This document shows positions 50,848 to 60,075 of a stretch of DNA of 64,000 bases, piece by piece. Every line of letters starts with the position of its first letter. Positions within the stretch are counted from its first letter, which is position 1. The stretch comes from Acheta domesticus (Eukaryota > Arthropoda > Insecta > Orthoptera > Gryllidae): assembly GCA_031308135.1 (NCBI GenBank), contig JAHLJT010009419.1, forward strand, positions 180,080,739-180,144,738, written 5' to 3'. The notes beneath the pieces are model-generated. The model had not been told where the DNA came from, ran no database searches, and saw only the letters and a program-made list of their open reading frames with translations. The translations under genes and the position numbers were made by a program.

Positions 50848-52735
50848 CGGCGGTGGCGGCGGCGCCGGCGGTGGCAGCGGTGGCGGCGGCGTGGCGACTG
50901 CGGGTGACGGTGCGAGTGTGTACGCGGGGAAAGTGCGTGTGTGGGGCGCCAACCGCTGCACGCATTAGCGCCCGCCATAAACAGCCAGCGGGCTGCTCCC
51001 GTGAGCAAATGTCGCAGGCTGCAACGCGGCCGCTTGGGAAACGGTCGCAGGCGGCGCCGCGGAAGGGCACTGTGGCGCCACGCGACGGGCCACGCGGCGG
51101 GACGGCGCGAAGCGTGGACACCACTTTGGGAAATGTTTACTAACAGATACTAGCTGAATGTGACGTCGCCGACACTTTAAACTACTTTCGGTTGATAGAC
51201 GTCTTTTTTTCTCTTTCTTCGTCTTTCTTGGCTTTCACCTTCCTCTGTCTTTGCCGTCGTCTTTCTTCACCTTCGTCATCATATTTGTCGTCTTCTCCTT
51301 CATATTCGTATTCCTATTCGTAGTCTTCATCGTCGTATTCTTCTCTTTCTCTCTTTCTCTTCGTCTGTATTGGTACTGGAGTTTAATCAATGCCACCTAC
51401 ATCTAATTAGGTGGCGTTAATTTAGTTCCCGGTATACTCACAAAGATCGCAGCGCCAAAACACGAAAAAAAATAAGTTTTGGAAATTTCTTAGAATCTTA
51501 TGGCCGAATCGGAAAATAAATTATCAGTTCCCCATCAGGAGACCGAGACGCGTCGAATGACCCCTTCGTATGTCTCGATTGGTGCACGGGAAGTGGTCTA
51601 ACCGTGAGAGACGGAACCGCAAATCTGCACGCACGCACACGAGGAGTTTACTCAAACACTATATAGGGATGTTCGTGGCTTTAGCCGAGATCTTGTGGTA
51701 ATTCATTTTATATTAGGTTGAACAAACAGATGTAAACAAAAGCATACTCATGAATTTATTTACTTCCTTTCCCCCACCCCACTCCACCCCAGACTGACTA
51801 TAGACAAAATGGATTCTCCATTTCATACGATTGTTGAATTCTGCTAAACTAAATTTGTGCAGATTTGTCCAAGTTACCTGAGTAATTATTATCTTTACCG
51901 AAATCAATAATTTATAATATTGTATTAAATTTGTGTAAAATTTGTTAATGTTTTAGATAATAATGTTGTTTATACCACTGACGATGGAAGATGTTCCACG
52001 AAACTAGATTGGTAATAGTGTATATAAAACATTTTACATTAATACGTATATGTACTTATTCGTTGTGGTCTGATTACTTCCTTCATACGAGATGTGTCGT
52101 CGCATTTATCAATTTACATTGTGACAATGTCACGGGACTAGAGTAATTATTCGTAGAAGTATTTAGAATCGTAAATTTTATGGTAAATTACTGTTATAAT
52201 AACACTAATGTGTAAGAATATGTTGTTGGGAATATGGGACCTCATTAAGACAGGAATTTTTGGGTATATAATTTGGCGGTCATTTAGCGAGTTTTTTATA
52301 CACAAACATGGCTCCCTGTTCTTTGAAAATACTTTGCCCCTGACTGAATTAAACCCGCAACCTTGGGATTTGGAAGCCAGGGTACACCCAAAACACGTTA
52401 ATTGGCAAAAAAAACTTATAAACAGTTTATGTAATGTTTTCTGTAATTCTTTCATGAAATGAAAAATTCATTTTCCCCTATCCTTGCTTTCTTTCTTCCT
52501 ATCTCCCGTCTCCCTTTCTTTCGCATTTTCCCTCTCTCTTTCTCTCACCCATTTTCTCTACGTCTCTCTCTCTCCCAATGCCACATCACAATCAAACGTT
52601 GTGGTAAATATAGCTGTGATTGCTAAGCCAAAAAAAACAATAACACTAAGTCATGCGTATCACTGAGCAAGGGGTTAGTATCTTACCGGCGTTCCGCTCC
52701 ATGAAGTCCTTGTAGCCTTGCACTAGCCCCGACAT
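26287..52735 (-). CDS. ELOVL: ELOVL-family very-long-chain fatty acid elongase, six coding exons
   Basis: The product condenses malonyl-CoA with acyl-CoA, the first step of fatty acid elongation in the ER membrane. Coding exons, in order, are 52735-52687, 45151-44961, 41919-41839, 39325-39163, 35741-35606 and 26523-26287. Every intron is GT..AG, and phases are consistent apart from one missing base in exon 5. Length would be about 285 residues, normal for the family. Visible motifs are KxxExxDT (residues 119-126), the catalytic histidine box HLWHH (142-146), NxxHxxMYxYY (172-183), and TxxQxxQ across the exon 5/6 junction. Several hydrophobic segments fit a multipass membrane protein. The C-terminus KRKHA matches a KxKxx ER-retrieval signal. 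The start is chosen because the N-terminus runs directly into the conserved DPR..WPLM block and no earlier in-frame exon is seen. Family is certain; the subtype (perhaps the insect ELOVL1/7-like group) is inference. The exon 5 frameshift means the copy as written would not give a full protein. Confidence 0.93.
28160..28612 (-). repeat. Interspersed repeat E, copy 1
   Basis: Shares with 39925-40348 the blocks tgacgtatggg, gcgcg(a)gattagcaacatt, gctaacaaaatagt, and a closing segment tttacgtccagaagcaaaac to gatcgagatggg. The plus-strand start ttgatttgatttattt reads as an (AAATC)n tail on the minus strand, so the element is probably a minus-oriented retroposon. Confidence 0.75.
29195..29290. repeat. 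CT-rich tract in ELOVL intron 5
   Basis: catctccctctttcccctcc to gtctgtctgtttctgccg, downstream of a CpG-rich stretch (28.88-29.11 kb). No gene recognised. Confidence 0.8.
29890..30062 (-). mobile_element. tRNA-derived SINE, minus strand
   Basis: The reverse complement has GAGCGAAGTGACTCAGAGCG, then GGAGGTCCGCGTTCGATCCCC (A- and B-box positions), then CGTGGTTTCCCTCGGTCATAC and CAGGCGAATGCTGG. It shares its central block with family A. (TTA)n abuts its 5' end. Confidence 0.7.
30064..30115. repeat. (TTA)n microsatellite
   Basis: Triplet run abutting the 5' end of the minus-strand SINE at 29890-30062. Confidence 0.95.
30403..30580 (+). mobile_element. SINE family A 3' fragment
   Basis: GAGCTTGTCCCAGCTG... 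through GAGATATCTGGT and CACGGGATGC..ACTAATGACC aligns to the 3' portion of the family. It lies tail-to-tail with the copy at 30603-31161. Confidence 0.6.
30603..31161 (-). mobile_element. SINE family A copy, minus strand
   Basis: The reverse complement begins GAGAGGTGGCTCAGTGCATC and has GGCAGGATTTTCGACACT, CCGGCTGCTCTGATCGGGTG and CACCAGGCGAATGCTGG. It ends with an (AATC)n-like tail. A CG/TG dinucleotide stretch (30.86-30.88 kb) lies inside. Confidence 0.8.
32020..32200 (+). mobile_element. tRNA-derived SINE-like element
   Basis: GATGACTGAGGTGATGAGAG, followed after about 40 bases by GCGAGTTCGAATTACACC, resembles A and B boxes. The ends are not defined. Confidence 0.45.
33308..33440. repeat. 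Hairpin foldback in ELOVL intron 5
   Basis: actcgtgctttggaaatt (33333-33350) pairs with aatttccaaagcactcgt (33398-33415). The stem extends inward through ataaat/atttat to the apex ctcgctttgcgag, and weakly outward to gtggaat/attccac. Confidence 0.85.
34997..35066. repeat. Short hairpin
   Basis: tttgatggttctattttttg pairs imperfectly with gcaaaataaaaactatcaaa around cgtcgtgtacgtcg. Confidence 0.6.
35606..35741 (-). CDS. ELOVL: ELOVL coding exon 5, with 1-base frameshift
   Basis: The first part reads GGQGTLLGVINSFVHVVMYSYY and on to GPQYQ in the expected frame. The rest (KYLWWKKYLTLLQL) is in a different frame. The junction is an A-run on the minus strand (TTTT at 35645-35648 on the plus strand), where one more A restores the frame and makes the exon 138 nt with the expected phase-0 end. 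Read as written, translation runs about 16 wrong codons here and roughly 50 more in exon 6 to a TGA. Acceptor (TTTTACAG) and donor (TTG|GTAAGT) are intact. Confidence 0.88.
36600..37080. repeat. GC-rich block with a long C/T-only tract
   Basis: From about 36757 to 36960 the plus strand is almost purely C and T (cccctcccct, ccttcccctc). CpG-rich unique sequence flanks it on both sides. Polyproline ORFs are compositional. It lies in ELOVL intron 4. Confidence 0.85.
37116..37524. mobile_element. CACGGTGTAAG-family DNA element, 409 bp copy
   Basis: The ends CACGGTGTAAGATGTATA and CTTACACAGTG are flanked by a perfect 8-bp duplication gtgtgtag (37108-37115 and 37525-37532). The interior is the reverse complement of parts of the 23.3-23.9 kb copy, including the segment reading ctgatttcgaattt..gtgattt there. 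It also has an internal CACGGTGTAAGATATAC near 37234. It lies in ELOVL intron 4. Confidence 0.85.
37575..37765 (-). mobile_element. tRNA-derived SINE, family C, minus strand
   Basis: The reverse complement has GGTGGCTAAGGCTGAAGG and GCGAGTTCGAATTCCGCC, then CCTCGGGCATGGATGTTTGC. The GTTCGAATCCCGCCTCGGGCAT core recurs at 48.2, 54.1 and 59.1 kb. Confidence 0.7.
39163..39325 (-). CDS. ELOVL: ELOVL coding exon 4 (catalytic histidine box)
   Basis: It begins MARAVWLY and encodes KLVELLDT and FFVLRKKNNQVSFLHLWHH, i.e. the KxxExxDT motif and the HxxHH histidine box needed for condensation. It ends KFLP plus one base. The acceptor is CCCCAG and the donor CAG|GTGAGA. Confidence 0.95.
39925..40348 (-). 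repeat. Interspersed repeat E, copy 2
   Basis: Second copy of the repeat described at 28160-28612. It begins with tttatttatttgataaaaaa, an (AAAT)n-like tail on the minus strand. Confidence 0.75.
41587..41638. repeat. (AAT)n microsatellite
   Basis: About 17 uninterrupted AAT triplets in ELOVL intron 3. Confidence 0.95.
41839..41919 (-). CDS. ELOVL: ELOVL coding exon 3
   Basis: This 81-bp, phase 0-0 exon encodes 27 residues with the lumenal-loop motif GGW...RCQPVDYSDNP..ALR, which is characteristic of ELOVL proteins. The acceptor is CCACAG and the donor AGG|GTAAGT. Confidence 0.93.
42754..43213. repeat. 47-bp tandem array, nine copies, with an inverted copy at its left end
   Basis: GATCATTAGAACCCTTATAA starts at 42807, 42854, 42902, 42949, 42996, 43043, 43090, 43137 and 43184, so the period is 47 with one 48. 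Each unit continues CGCCCTAGGTGCGTTTTGTC. At 42754-42776 the sequence gggcgttaagtggttctaatgatc is the reverse complement of the unit core, so array and left end can form a stem. Confidence 0.95.
43588..43705. repeat. AT/TG microsatellite
   Basis: (TA)n with gatatata variants, then (TATA)n, then (TG)n, in ELOVL intron 2. Confidence 0.9.
44961..45151 (-). CDS. ELOVL: ELOVL coding exon 2
   Basis: The acceptor is TTCCAG and the donor GAG|GTGGGT. It encodes residues 17-80, starting DPRTASWPLMSGP. It includes a hydrophobic segment (VVILLMSYLYF), the conserved GPRFMANRKPF block and the VYNAVQVAASVVLVYE segment. This is the most conserved N-terminal part of insect elongases. Confidence 0.93.
47657..47700. 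repeat. (ATT)n microsatellite
   Basis: Two adjacent ATT runs in ELOVL intron 1. No LINE is attached. Confidence 0.9.
48065..48262 (-). mobile_element. tRNA-derived SINE, family C, minus strand
   Basis: The reverse complement has GTGGGTTCGAATCCCGCC, CTCGGGCATGGTTGTGTTTG, and then GGTTGGCGTCAGGAAGGGCA TCCGGCCGTGAAAACG, a conserved central block seen in SINEs of several animal groups (recollection). It lies in ELOVL intron 1. Confidence 0.75.
50410..51130. repeat. GGC/GGT-repeat CpG-rich block in ELOVL intron 1
   Basis: Two GGC/GGT-repeat tracts (50.41-50.54 and 50.75-50.90 kb), followed by a CpG-rich unique stretch to 51.13 kb. The polyglycine ORF (50618-50968) and its reverse are compositional. 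A CpG island role is possible but unproven. Confidence 0.7.
52687..52735 (-). CDS. ELOVL: ELOVL coding exon 1 (start codon)
   Basis: It encodes MSGLVQGYKDFMERNA plus one base of the next codon. The donor is GTAAGA immediately after 52687. The length and charge of this N-terminus, followed by DPR, are typical of elongases. The ATG is preceded by AGCCAACC. Confidence 0.9.
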
Positions 52736-52821
52736 GGTTGGCTGCTTCTTAGCGGCTGCGTGAAGGAAGCAAGAGAGATGCCCGGAGCCCCTGCGCCTCC
52801 CTCGCTCGCGTCTGCGTCTGG
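52736..52821 (-). other. ELOVL: ELOVL 5'UTR part of the first coding exon
   Basis: Upstream of the ATG the minus strand reads back to a good splice acceptor (TTCTGTTGCAG, AG at 52823-52822), so a separate non-coding first exon is predicted further upstream (beyond about 53.6 kb). I could not locate that exon or a promoter. A branch-point-like GCTAAT lies about 25 bases above the acceptor. A (TAA)n run and an inserted LINE fragment begin less than 40 bases upstream of the acceptor. Confidence 0.6.
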
Positions 52822-52858
52822 CTGCAACAGAAGAGCGCGACGCAGATTAGCCACACTT

Positions 52859-52859
52859 A

Positions 52860-52894
<35 letters not shown>

Positions 52895-52911
52895 GTATTA
52901 GTATTATTATT
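52859..52911. repeat. (ATT)n run at the 3' end of RLE LINE fragment 1
   Basis: ATT triplets with two AGT interruptions, directly after the LINE 3'UTR (minus strand) and 36 bases from the ELOVL 5'UTR splice acceptor. Confidence 0.95.
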
Positions 52912-53591
52912 TGACTTTTGCACTTCTCCCATGCGGGGGGGAAACATTCACCTGCCATTAGTGTTGCTGTGGCTAGGCTCACTCGCACGGCTCCGATGAG
53001 CAAGTATCGAGCGAGATCTGTGTTTTTTCTCTCAGGTCCTTCTATACTACATGTCAGACATATCAGTAATAGTTTTCCTCACAATGCGACATGTGTCCAG
53101 AATAATAGCTTTTTGAATTGCTGCCAGTACATGCTTTATATTTAGTTCCTGTAGCTGTTTAATGAGGGATTTTGTTACTATCCCGGTGGTAGAAATTGTC
53201 AGGGGACGGATATGCACTTTTTCAACCTTCCAAATCTTCTTGATCTCTTCCGCAAGTTCTCGGTATTTTGATATTTTATTGGAATATGCTGAGTGGAGAT
53301 TATGTGCTAGTGGAACTGTGATGTCGATGATGGTGACTTCCTTTCTGATTTTATGTAGCACTGTAATATCTGGCCTGTTTGCAGTGATGGTCTTGTCTGT
53401 TCTAATCTCCCTATCCCAGTACATTTTCGCGGATTCATTTTCCAAGACTGGAGGAGGTTGGTATTGATAGTACGGCACGCTTACTACGTTAAGATGTTCT
53501 TTAACGGCCAGGGCACTGTGAACAATCTTTGCAAAGTTGTTATGTCGTCGTAGGTATTCCGTGCCAGCAAGAATTTTACACTTTACATGCA

Positions 53592-53592
<1 letters not shown>
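52912..53592 (-). pseudogene. RLE-type LINE 3' fragment (family 1)
   Basis: A 181-residue ORF (53592-53047) has KCKILAGTEYLRRHN, RPDITVLHKIRKEVTIIDITVP and a C-terminus with CRIVRKTIT. The RPD...D pattern after a knuckle-derived segment matches the restriction-like endonuclease end of R2/R4-type LINEs. About 135 bp of 3'UTR follows. The fragment is bounded by TAA/ATT runs on both sides (52859-52911 and 53593-53653). It is the C-terminal end only; the RT is absent. Confidence 0.8.

Positions 53593-53653
<61 letters not shown>
53593..53653. repeat. (ATT)n run at the 5' break of RLE LINE fragment 1
   Basis: About 20 ATT triplets directly at the upstream end of the fragment. A second run, (AAT)n, follows at 53669-53724 and can pair with it. 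Confidence 0.95.
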
Positions 53654-53654
<1 letters not shown>

Positions 53655-53667
53655 GCTGTGCTTAATA

Positions 53668-53668
<1 letters not shown>

Positions 53669-53724
<56 letters not shown>
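53669..53724. repeat. (AAT)n run, inverted relative to the preceding (ATT)n
   Basis: The runs at 53593-53653 and here are reverse complements separated by agctgtgctta..., i.e. a potential 50-bp hairpin. Confidence 0.95.
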
Positions 53725-53989
53725 TCTTTATTGCACAAGGCAACGGCGAGTCTCCGCGTAATCACTGATTTTCAGTCTGACTTACTAAAGGTACAATTAC
53801 ACTAAATAATACGAATCAATACAATAATTAATACAATTCAATACAATAAATAATACAATTCTAAGCAATAAATCAATAAAATTATAAACAATAAATCAAT
53901 GTTTTTCAATTATTTTTCTTCCTGTTTTTTTCAGCTTCAGGGGATGTCAATTTATGCTATCCGTTCCGAGTACCCACTATGTCCCTCAT

Positions 53990-54205
53990 AGAGACACATT
54001 TTAACCTTTATATTAGGCACACATGCGGGCTCCTCAGTCTATGGCCAGCAGACTCACAAGGCCTTCCGCGACAACACGCATGCATGAAAGACAAGGGAGA
54101 AACAACCATGCCCACGGCGGGGACTCGAACCCGCGACCCTTCGGACCGAGGCGCTAAGTCGGTGCGCACTCCACCCGCCTCGGCCATCCAGGTCGGCAGT
54201 ACAGC
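53990..54205 (-). mobile_element. tRNA-derived SINE, family C, minus strand
   Basis: The reverse complement has TGGCCGAGGCGGGTGGAGTG, CGACTTAGCGCCTCGGTCCG, then GTCGCGGGTTCGAGTCCCCG and GTGGGCATGGTTGTTTCTCC. The tRNA head is very intact, but long SINE sequence follows and there is no tRNA 3' end. Confidence 0.7.
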
Positions 54206-54599
54206 GCATGTCGGATGCGAGACGAGAATGCTTGGACGGTGTTATGTATCAACCGGCTAAGCGCCATTTTTGAAAAAAAATAGGATATGGACATCCGTTG
54301 CATTGGACCATGTTCTAAGTATACACAAAATTTTGGCGCCAAATCTGTAAAAATAGCCTTGTAATTAATGAAAAATGTAAACGTCATCAGTCACATCAGG
54401 GATTTTATGTTTCGCAACAACCGGCTAGAAACCTAGATCTTTAATTCTGCTGTTCTTAATTTCACATTAGGCAGGTAAGCACCAGATATTCCACTCACGT
54501 TTGTGTAGTTTGGCGTTTCAATGAATGAAATAATTAAATTACAGTTTTTACAGCTGAAAATGTAATAAAATCTTTGAAGACGATTATCTCAAAAGTTGT

Positions 54600-54845
54600 A
54601 TGATGTCGCATAGCTGGTTGATGCATAACGCCGTCCGCTTAGCGTCTGCACCGATGTCTCCGCATCATCTTGGGCTCGGAGAGTCGACGGGGGCGAATTC
54701 TCGACTCAACCTTCTTTGCCGAATTCAGCCGCTGCGTGGAGGAGAATTCCAGCGGCCGGCTCCTCTGATTGGTAGTTTTCCGTAGTTCCTCCAATCAACA
54801 CCAGGTGAATGCCGGAGCAGTAGGACCTACCCTACTCCCTAAATC
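54600..54845 (+). mobile_element. SINE family A, truncated
   Basis: Contains CAGCGGCCGGCTCCTCTGATT and CAACACCAGGTGAATGCCGG, matching the middle of family A. The 3' half is missing. Confidence 0.65.
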
Positions 54846-55078
54846 TTGCGAGCCGAAAAGAATAAAAAATTCCTAAGAAAATGTTTACAAAAGAGCATTA
54901 TCCGCATTATCGTTTTCAAAGCATTCTTCACACATAAAACGAGTGGTCATTTTGAAAATTTCACCTGAAATTTCCTAGAGTTCATTATTTGTGTGAACGT
55001 AAAAGAGAAAATATAAATATATAAAATACGCACGATATGTAAAAAAATCTACATGACAATGCGTCATAATGAAGCTAC

Positions 55079-55261
55079 GGATTTTTGCCTATTTGTCTAT
55101 TTTTATCCTTCAATTAAAAACGCAGTATTTTAGGTACCTTATTTATTTTAAGGCATTAATAGTATTATATTTTAACACACCTAATGCTTCAAAATGAATT
55201 AGTAACCTAAAATACTGAGTTTTTAATTGAAGGATAAAAATAGGCAAATAGGCAAAAATCC
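55079..55261. repeat. 58-bp-armed hairpin
   Basis: The left arm (55079-55137, ggatttttgcctatttg...) and right arm (55202-55261, ...caaataggcaaaaatcc) are nearly perfect reverse complements, separated by 64 bp of AT-rich sequence. Flanking CTACG..CGTAG suggests the termini extend a little further. Confidence 0.9.
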
Positions 55262-58200
55262 ACAGCGTAGTCGTAATATATGCAGTGTTTTTTCTAACGC
55301 TTTGATATCATCAGTGAACAAGAAAAGGGACACATACAAAAAAATAATTTTTAGGTTACGTAAAGAAATATGTTTGGAAAACACAATGTTTTGCTAGTAA
55401 AAATTTTCTAAATGTAGTTCACAAGGTGACTGATATATAGAATAAATAATGAAGAAAATTTGTACTTGTCTACGACATAAATCGCTCCGCCCAGGTGAAA
55501 ACTGCTATCGTGCAAATTAACTTTTAGAAATGTGTCAATTTTCTTGTGCATCGAATACATATTAATTGATATAACATTCTTACCCAAAAAAACAGTTGAA
55601 AACAAATAAATAATCCTTGAGATATATTGGAGAAAATTCATTGAGAAGCAGAGACTGTTTACTCAACAAATTAGCAAAGTTCGAACAGTTGTTTCCCGAG
55701 TGATCCTACGAGATACTACCCGGGCACTGCTCCACATGTTCTCTTCGTCTGGCAACACGGGTAGTTTCCGTGAGAGAGTTCTGGTTTTCTTTGCCTCCAA
55801 TTTCTCTTTCAATGCTGACTTATCAACACTCTTCCCCCACTACTTTTTTTAAATAATTGACCACCGGCTCGGCTGAAAGCTTTTCGAGAATTTTAAGTTT
55901 ATATTCACGAACCCTAAGTTATTGAGGCAGCCTCAAGCCAATGTGGTACATAAGGCGTATTCCTTAGATGTAAAATAAATTTAAGAATACTTTTAATATG
56001 TGGAATTGTGAAGCGTTCATCGCGTACTAGTTGCGTTTCCGTTAGGCAAACAACATGAATACAAGTGCTGGAAGCAATTTTCCTGTCTTTTGATATCTTA
56101 TGCATTGAAGTTTAATATATTCAGATATTTCATATTATCACATAATATATTATTAATATTATTATGTAATATGTTTAATATTATCATTTTAATATTTTGA
56201 ATTTGTCGGATGAACGTGGTGTTTATTTGGGAGACTCTGTGTGTAATGAGCTAGTTTAAGTCACGGATTGCGGATGGAGGGGTGGTTTATTAGGAAGGAA
56301 AAGGGCTCATAAGGGAGGGCAGTGGGCTGAAAGCAGGGGTGGAGGCCCCCTCCGTTGGTAAGAAGTACGTAATAAGCATGTGATAGAACTGGAAGTAAAC
56401 TAAACAGCTGGCAGAGATTCACATTGTAACGTACGGAATTTTCGTAGAACTTTTTTGTCAAATATCGTAGTGCAACAAAGGGTCATAACATGATACTGTA
56501 ATTAGTCTCTAATTAATAAGAAATTACTAGTCTTTGGCCAATGAGAAGTTCTGATGTTTATTCCGTAATGTTTAATAGATGTATTGATCAGTTTAGAGAA
56601 AAAAAACAATCTAGAGGCCATTAAGTGACATTTTCACACTGACATTTTCAATATTTTAGTGTATGACAGTCAAAACCTATTCTGTCGGAGCCAGAAGTTA
56701 GTAGAAAAAGGCGGAAAGCATTTTCAGCATCTCCTATAAGTTGTTTTGCGGCGCTCGCGGGCGCAGGCAGAGAAAAACCATCACAGGGAAGCCCGAAGCT
56801 CCGCGACCCACCGTTCCTAAATAGACATCTGCATTTTTGTATTGTACGCATTGTAAGAGATTACTCCCTTTTTCATTCACCGAAAAACGGTCGACATTAA
56901 ACAGCGTTTGCAAGCACAGTACACGTGGCACAACCATAATGACCTAGCCAGCTTGTCCTTGTAACCTCTTTTTCCCAGAGACTAATTTTTCTCGTAATAT
57001 AAATGTAGAAATTATGTAGGTTATACAAGCTGAAAAGGCACTGAAGAATGGGAAAACTCAAAACTGAAAGGAACGAAATCGGTATAAACACGACCTTCAA
57101 GAACGTAAAGGCAAGAATGAAATAAATTTTGTGCCTTTCAAGAACTCAACTTCAACGCCTGTGCGACCCATTCCCATATTTCATGGTCTGCCTTGGATAA
57201 ATGAGTGACAAGGTATCAAAGGCCATGTCACTACATTGACCTATATTGCCATATGCTTAACATTGAAGAATGATAAACATTTGTTTAGTTCTAAACAGCT
57301 AATTTGTAATATTTTAGCATGTAAGACTACTTGAGACTAGAATTATTTTAACAGTTAAGTCGTATATGTGGTCGTATGTAAGAATATTAAATATTTCAAT
57401 GCATAATTTTAAAAGATAACAAATTAGACAATTACGTATTAATTTATTATACAGTCTTCATTGACCCATTCCATGGTCCTGAGGTTTAACGAAAAATGTC
57501 ACCTGTGAAATTTTGTTGCGTTTACTGCTGGAATGTTTTTTTGTTGGAGTAACAAGAAAAACAATGTGATCGTATTGTCTTGTAGGCATATTTGATTAAA
57601 TAAATTATGAGTAATTTTTCGAGCTTTGAGTGTTGAAATTTCAATTTCTTTATAGAAAGATAATGATAAATAGTATTTTGCCTCCAAGAATTATTGTTAT
57701 AGAATGCTTGTGTTTGTAATGTGAAAATAAAGAACCATAATTACTGACTTCATAATGTACCGTAAGTTTATAATCACAACTTTAGACGTTCGTGACCATA
57801 GCTGAGAATTAAATTCAGAAACTCACAGTGATATGGTAGATTTTATTTTATATTAATTTTTAATATGAGTTCATTATTTTCATTAAAAAGTAATAAGTAA
57901 ATTAACACTGTTGTATAAAGTCAATTGCTTGTTTTCGTTACTCGTGTATTTATCACATTATTGCGAGGTTGATCGGATTATACATATTGAAGTGAATTGG
58001 CATGCCCAAGTATTTACGCACACTCATCTCTCTTCACTACTCAAGCACCTTATTCAAAACATAATTGAATTGCAGAGATAGTGAAATTGGCGTTTTATTT
58101 ATGCGCACATGCATGTTACAATGTGATAGTACGTTTAAAGTTCATTGAACTTTCAGCCTTAAATATGAAACGTATGATAATTCTCCAACATTAGAACGTG

Positions 58201-58849
58201 GGATTTCCAAACGTAAATACACATTTCTTGCCTCACGCGAGGATCTCGTCTCTCGCACATGTGAATTGCGTTTCATTTGTCATTACCATACACGGGGAAA
58301 CTGGACGTGGATGTCGCTTGCGCGAACTTTGTCATGGAAAGTGAACAGGTGTCGATGGTGTGTTGTAGGATTCTTTAGCTTCGAAATGATGCCACTCCTC
58401 ACTTGTGGAATAGGGTCACATTCCTTAGCAAACCCTTCGAAGGAATCCACTCGAAGCGAAACTGGAGATCCTAAATGGGACACCGCAAGATCGAATAACA
58501 AAGTATTTTGTCACAAAATATGTGAAAAATGATACGCTGCACACTCTCAGGGTTGAATTATTTACACGCGGAGAAATGCCGGAGTCTCGTCGACAGCTAG
58601 CATGTGCACAGGAAACGTCAAAAGCTCTAAAAGTATCATCTTAGAGAATTTATTTGTTATTAGAATTTATTATTGTTTCGTCCATAACTCTTTCAACTGC
58701 TTACTGATGGTTAGTAATTTCAATAATGTAATACATATATTCATCTTCGTAAAACAAGATGAGAATGAAGTAATATTATTGTTATTATTACTACTCTTAG
58801 TATTATTTCTATTATTATTACCATTAGTACTATTAATTTTTGGGGGTTG
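55262..58849. other. No recognised gene
   Basis: Mostly AT-rich, with a GC-richer patch at 56.74-56.82 kb. A first non-coding ELOVL exon or promoter could lie here or nearer 54 kb, but I see no decisive signal. Confidence 0.5.
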
Positions 58850-59184
58850 TGAATTGCCCGCCTGGGACCACGCGGTTATGCATTTGCACTTATGGCTCTG
58901 CCGAGGCATTTGCCACGGAATAAATTACATTTATTCCCTGAGAAGTGTACGTGACTCCTTTTGGGGAGTGGATCAGCATTATGTTAAATCCAAATTTAAT
59001 CTCCGAGGGTTGCTAGTCCTGGAGAGATGATATACAGAATGATGGTGATAATGAAGGATGAATGGATGACACAAACATACATACACAAAGGTACCCATAC
59101 CCATGCCCAAGGCGGGACTTGAAACCGCGATACTTCAGTCCGAGATCGCCATGGCACTGCTGCCTCTCGGCTATCCGGATCAGC
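58850..59184 (-). mobile_element. tRNA-derived SINE, family C, minus strand
   Basis: The reverse complement begins GCTGATCCGGATAGCCGAGA, then GGTTTCAAGTCCCGCCTTGG, GCATGGGTATGGGTACC, and a longer body. Its 5' end abuts (ATT)n at 59185. Confidence 0.6.
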
Positions 59185-59254
<70 letters not shown>

Positions 59255-59256
59255 TT
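59185..59256. repeat. (ATT)n run at the 3' end of RLE LINE copy 1
   Basis: About 23 ATT triplets between the SINE at 58850-59184 and the LINE fragment. Confidence 0.95.
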
Positions 59257-60075
59257 CCCATTACATCACGACTAAAGATGTTTTGAGTCGGCTGAATATA
59301 AGATCTACTCCAGGTTGCAACCAGCTACCTAAGGAGCAGATCCGGTCACTATCAGTGCCTCTACAATACTTTACGCAAAATGTGGGCTGTTCCAAATAAA
59401 GCAATTTCTTGCACTTCCCAGTCTTTTGAATTACCTGGGAGTTTAGACAAGTTCTTACTCAAATTTTGCGGAACAAATCCCAGAGCTCCGATAACTATCG
59501 GGACGACCTGTGCTTTTACGCCCCACATTCGGCAGATCTCGATTTCCAAACTCTTGTATTTAAGACGTTTCTCTGCCTCCTTGGTAACGACGTTTTGATC
59601 GCAAGGTACAGCAACATCGACAAGTAAACACGATTTTTTCGCCAAATCTCGGATAACTATATCCGGTTTGTTTGCCGCTATCGTGCGATCAGTTTGAATT
59701 TGTTGGTCGTACAATATCGTACACAATCCAACAGACGTCACCGGTTTTGGTGAGTGTTCGTACCACTTGAGGCATGTGTTTGGAACTTTGAGGGCGGTAC
59801 AGATCTGCCAGTGGAGGTAGCTACACACCCTGTCATGTCTTTTCAGGTATTCTGTCTTTGCTAGGATTGGACAAGCTGAGACAATATGATCGATGGTTTC
59901 TACTTGCTCCTGGCAAATGCGGCATTTATCATCTTGGGAAATTTTGAGAACCGCTTTATCATAATGTCGTGTTCTCAAGGCCTGATCTTGGGCAGCTATT
60001 ACAAGTGCTTCCGATTCTGGCTTCATCCTTCCCCTTTTAAGCCACATAAATGATTGATCTTTATTGATCTGCACC

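Larger units (their letters stand above)
45152..52686 (-). other. ELOVL intron 1
   Basis: 7.5-kb intron. It contains GC/CpG-rich GGC-repeat blocks (50.41-50.54 and 50.75-51.13 kb), a SINE at about 48.07-48.26 kb, a (TTA)n run near 47.66-47.70 kb, pyrimidine-rich stretches (51.2-51.36 and 52.48-52.58 kb), and GC-richer islands near 46.15-46.46 and 49.0-49.25 kb with no recognisable coding content. Confidence 0.75.

Noticed and set aside
50608..50968. Polyglycine and polyproline ORFs in ELOVL intron 1
   Set aside because: Same repeat effect; no splice or domain evidence.
53990..54205. Functional tRNA gene
   Set aside because: A and B boxes are good, but a long SINE body follows and no closing acceptor stem was found.
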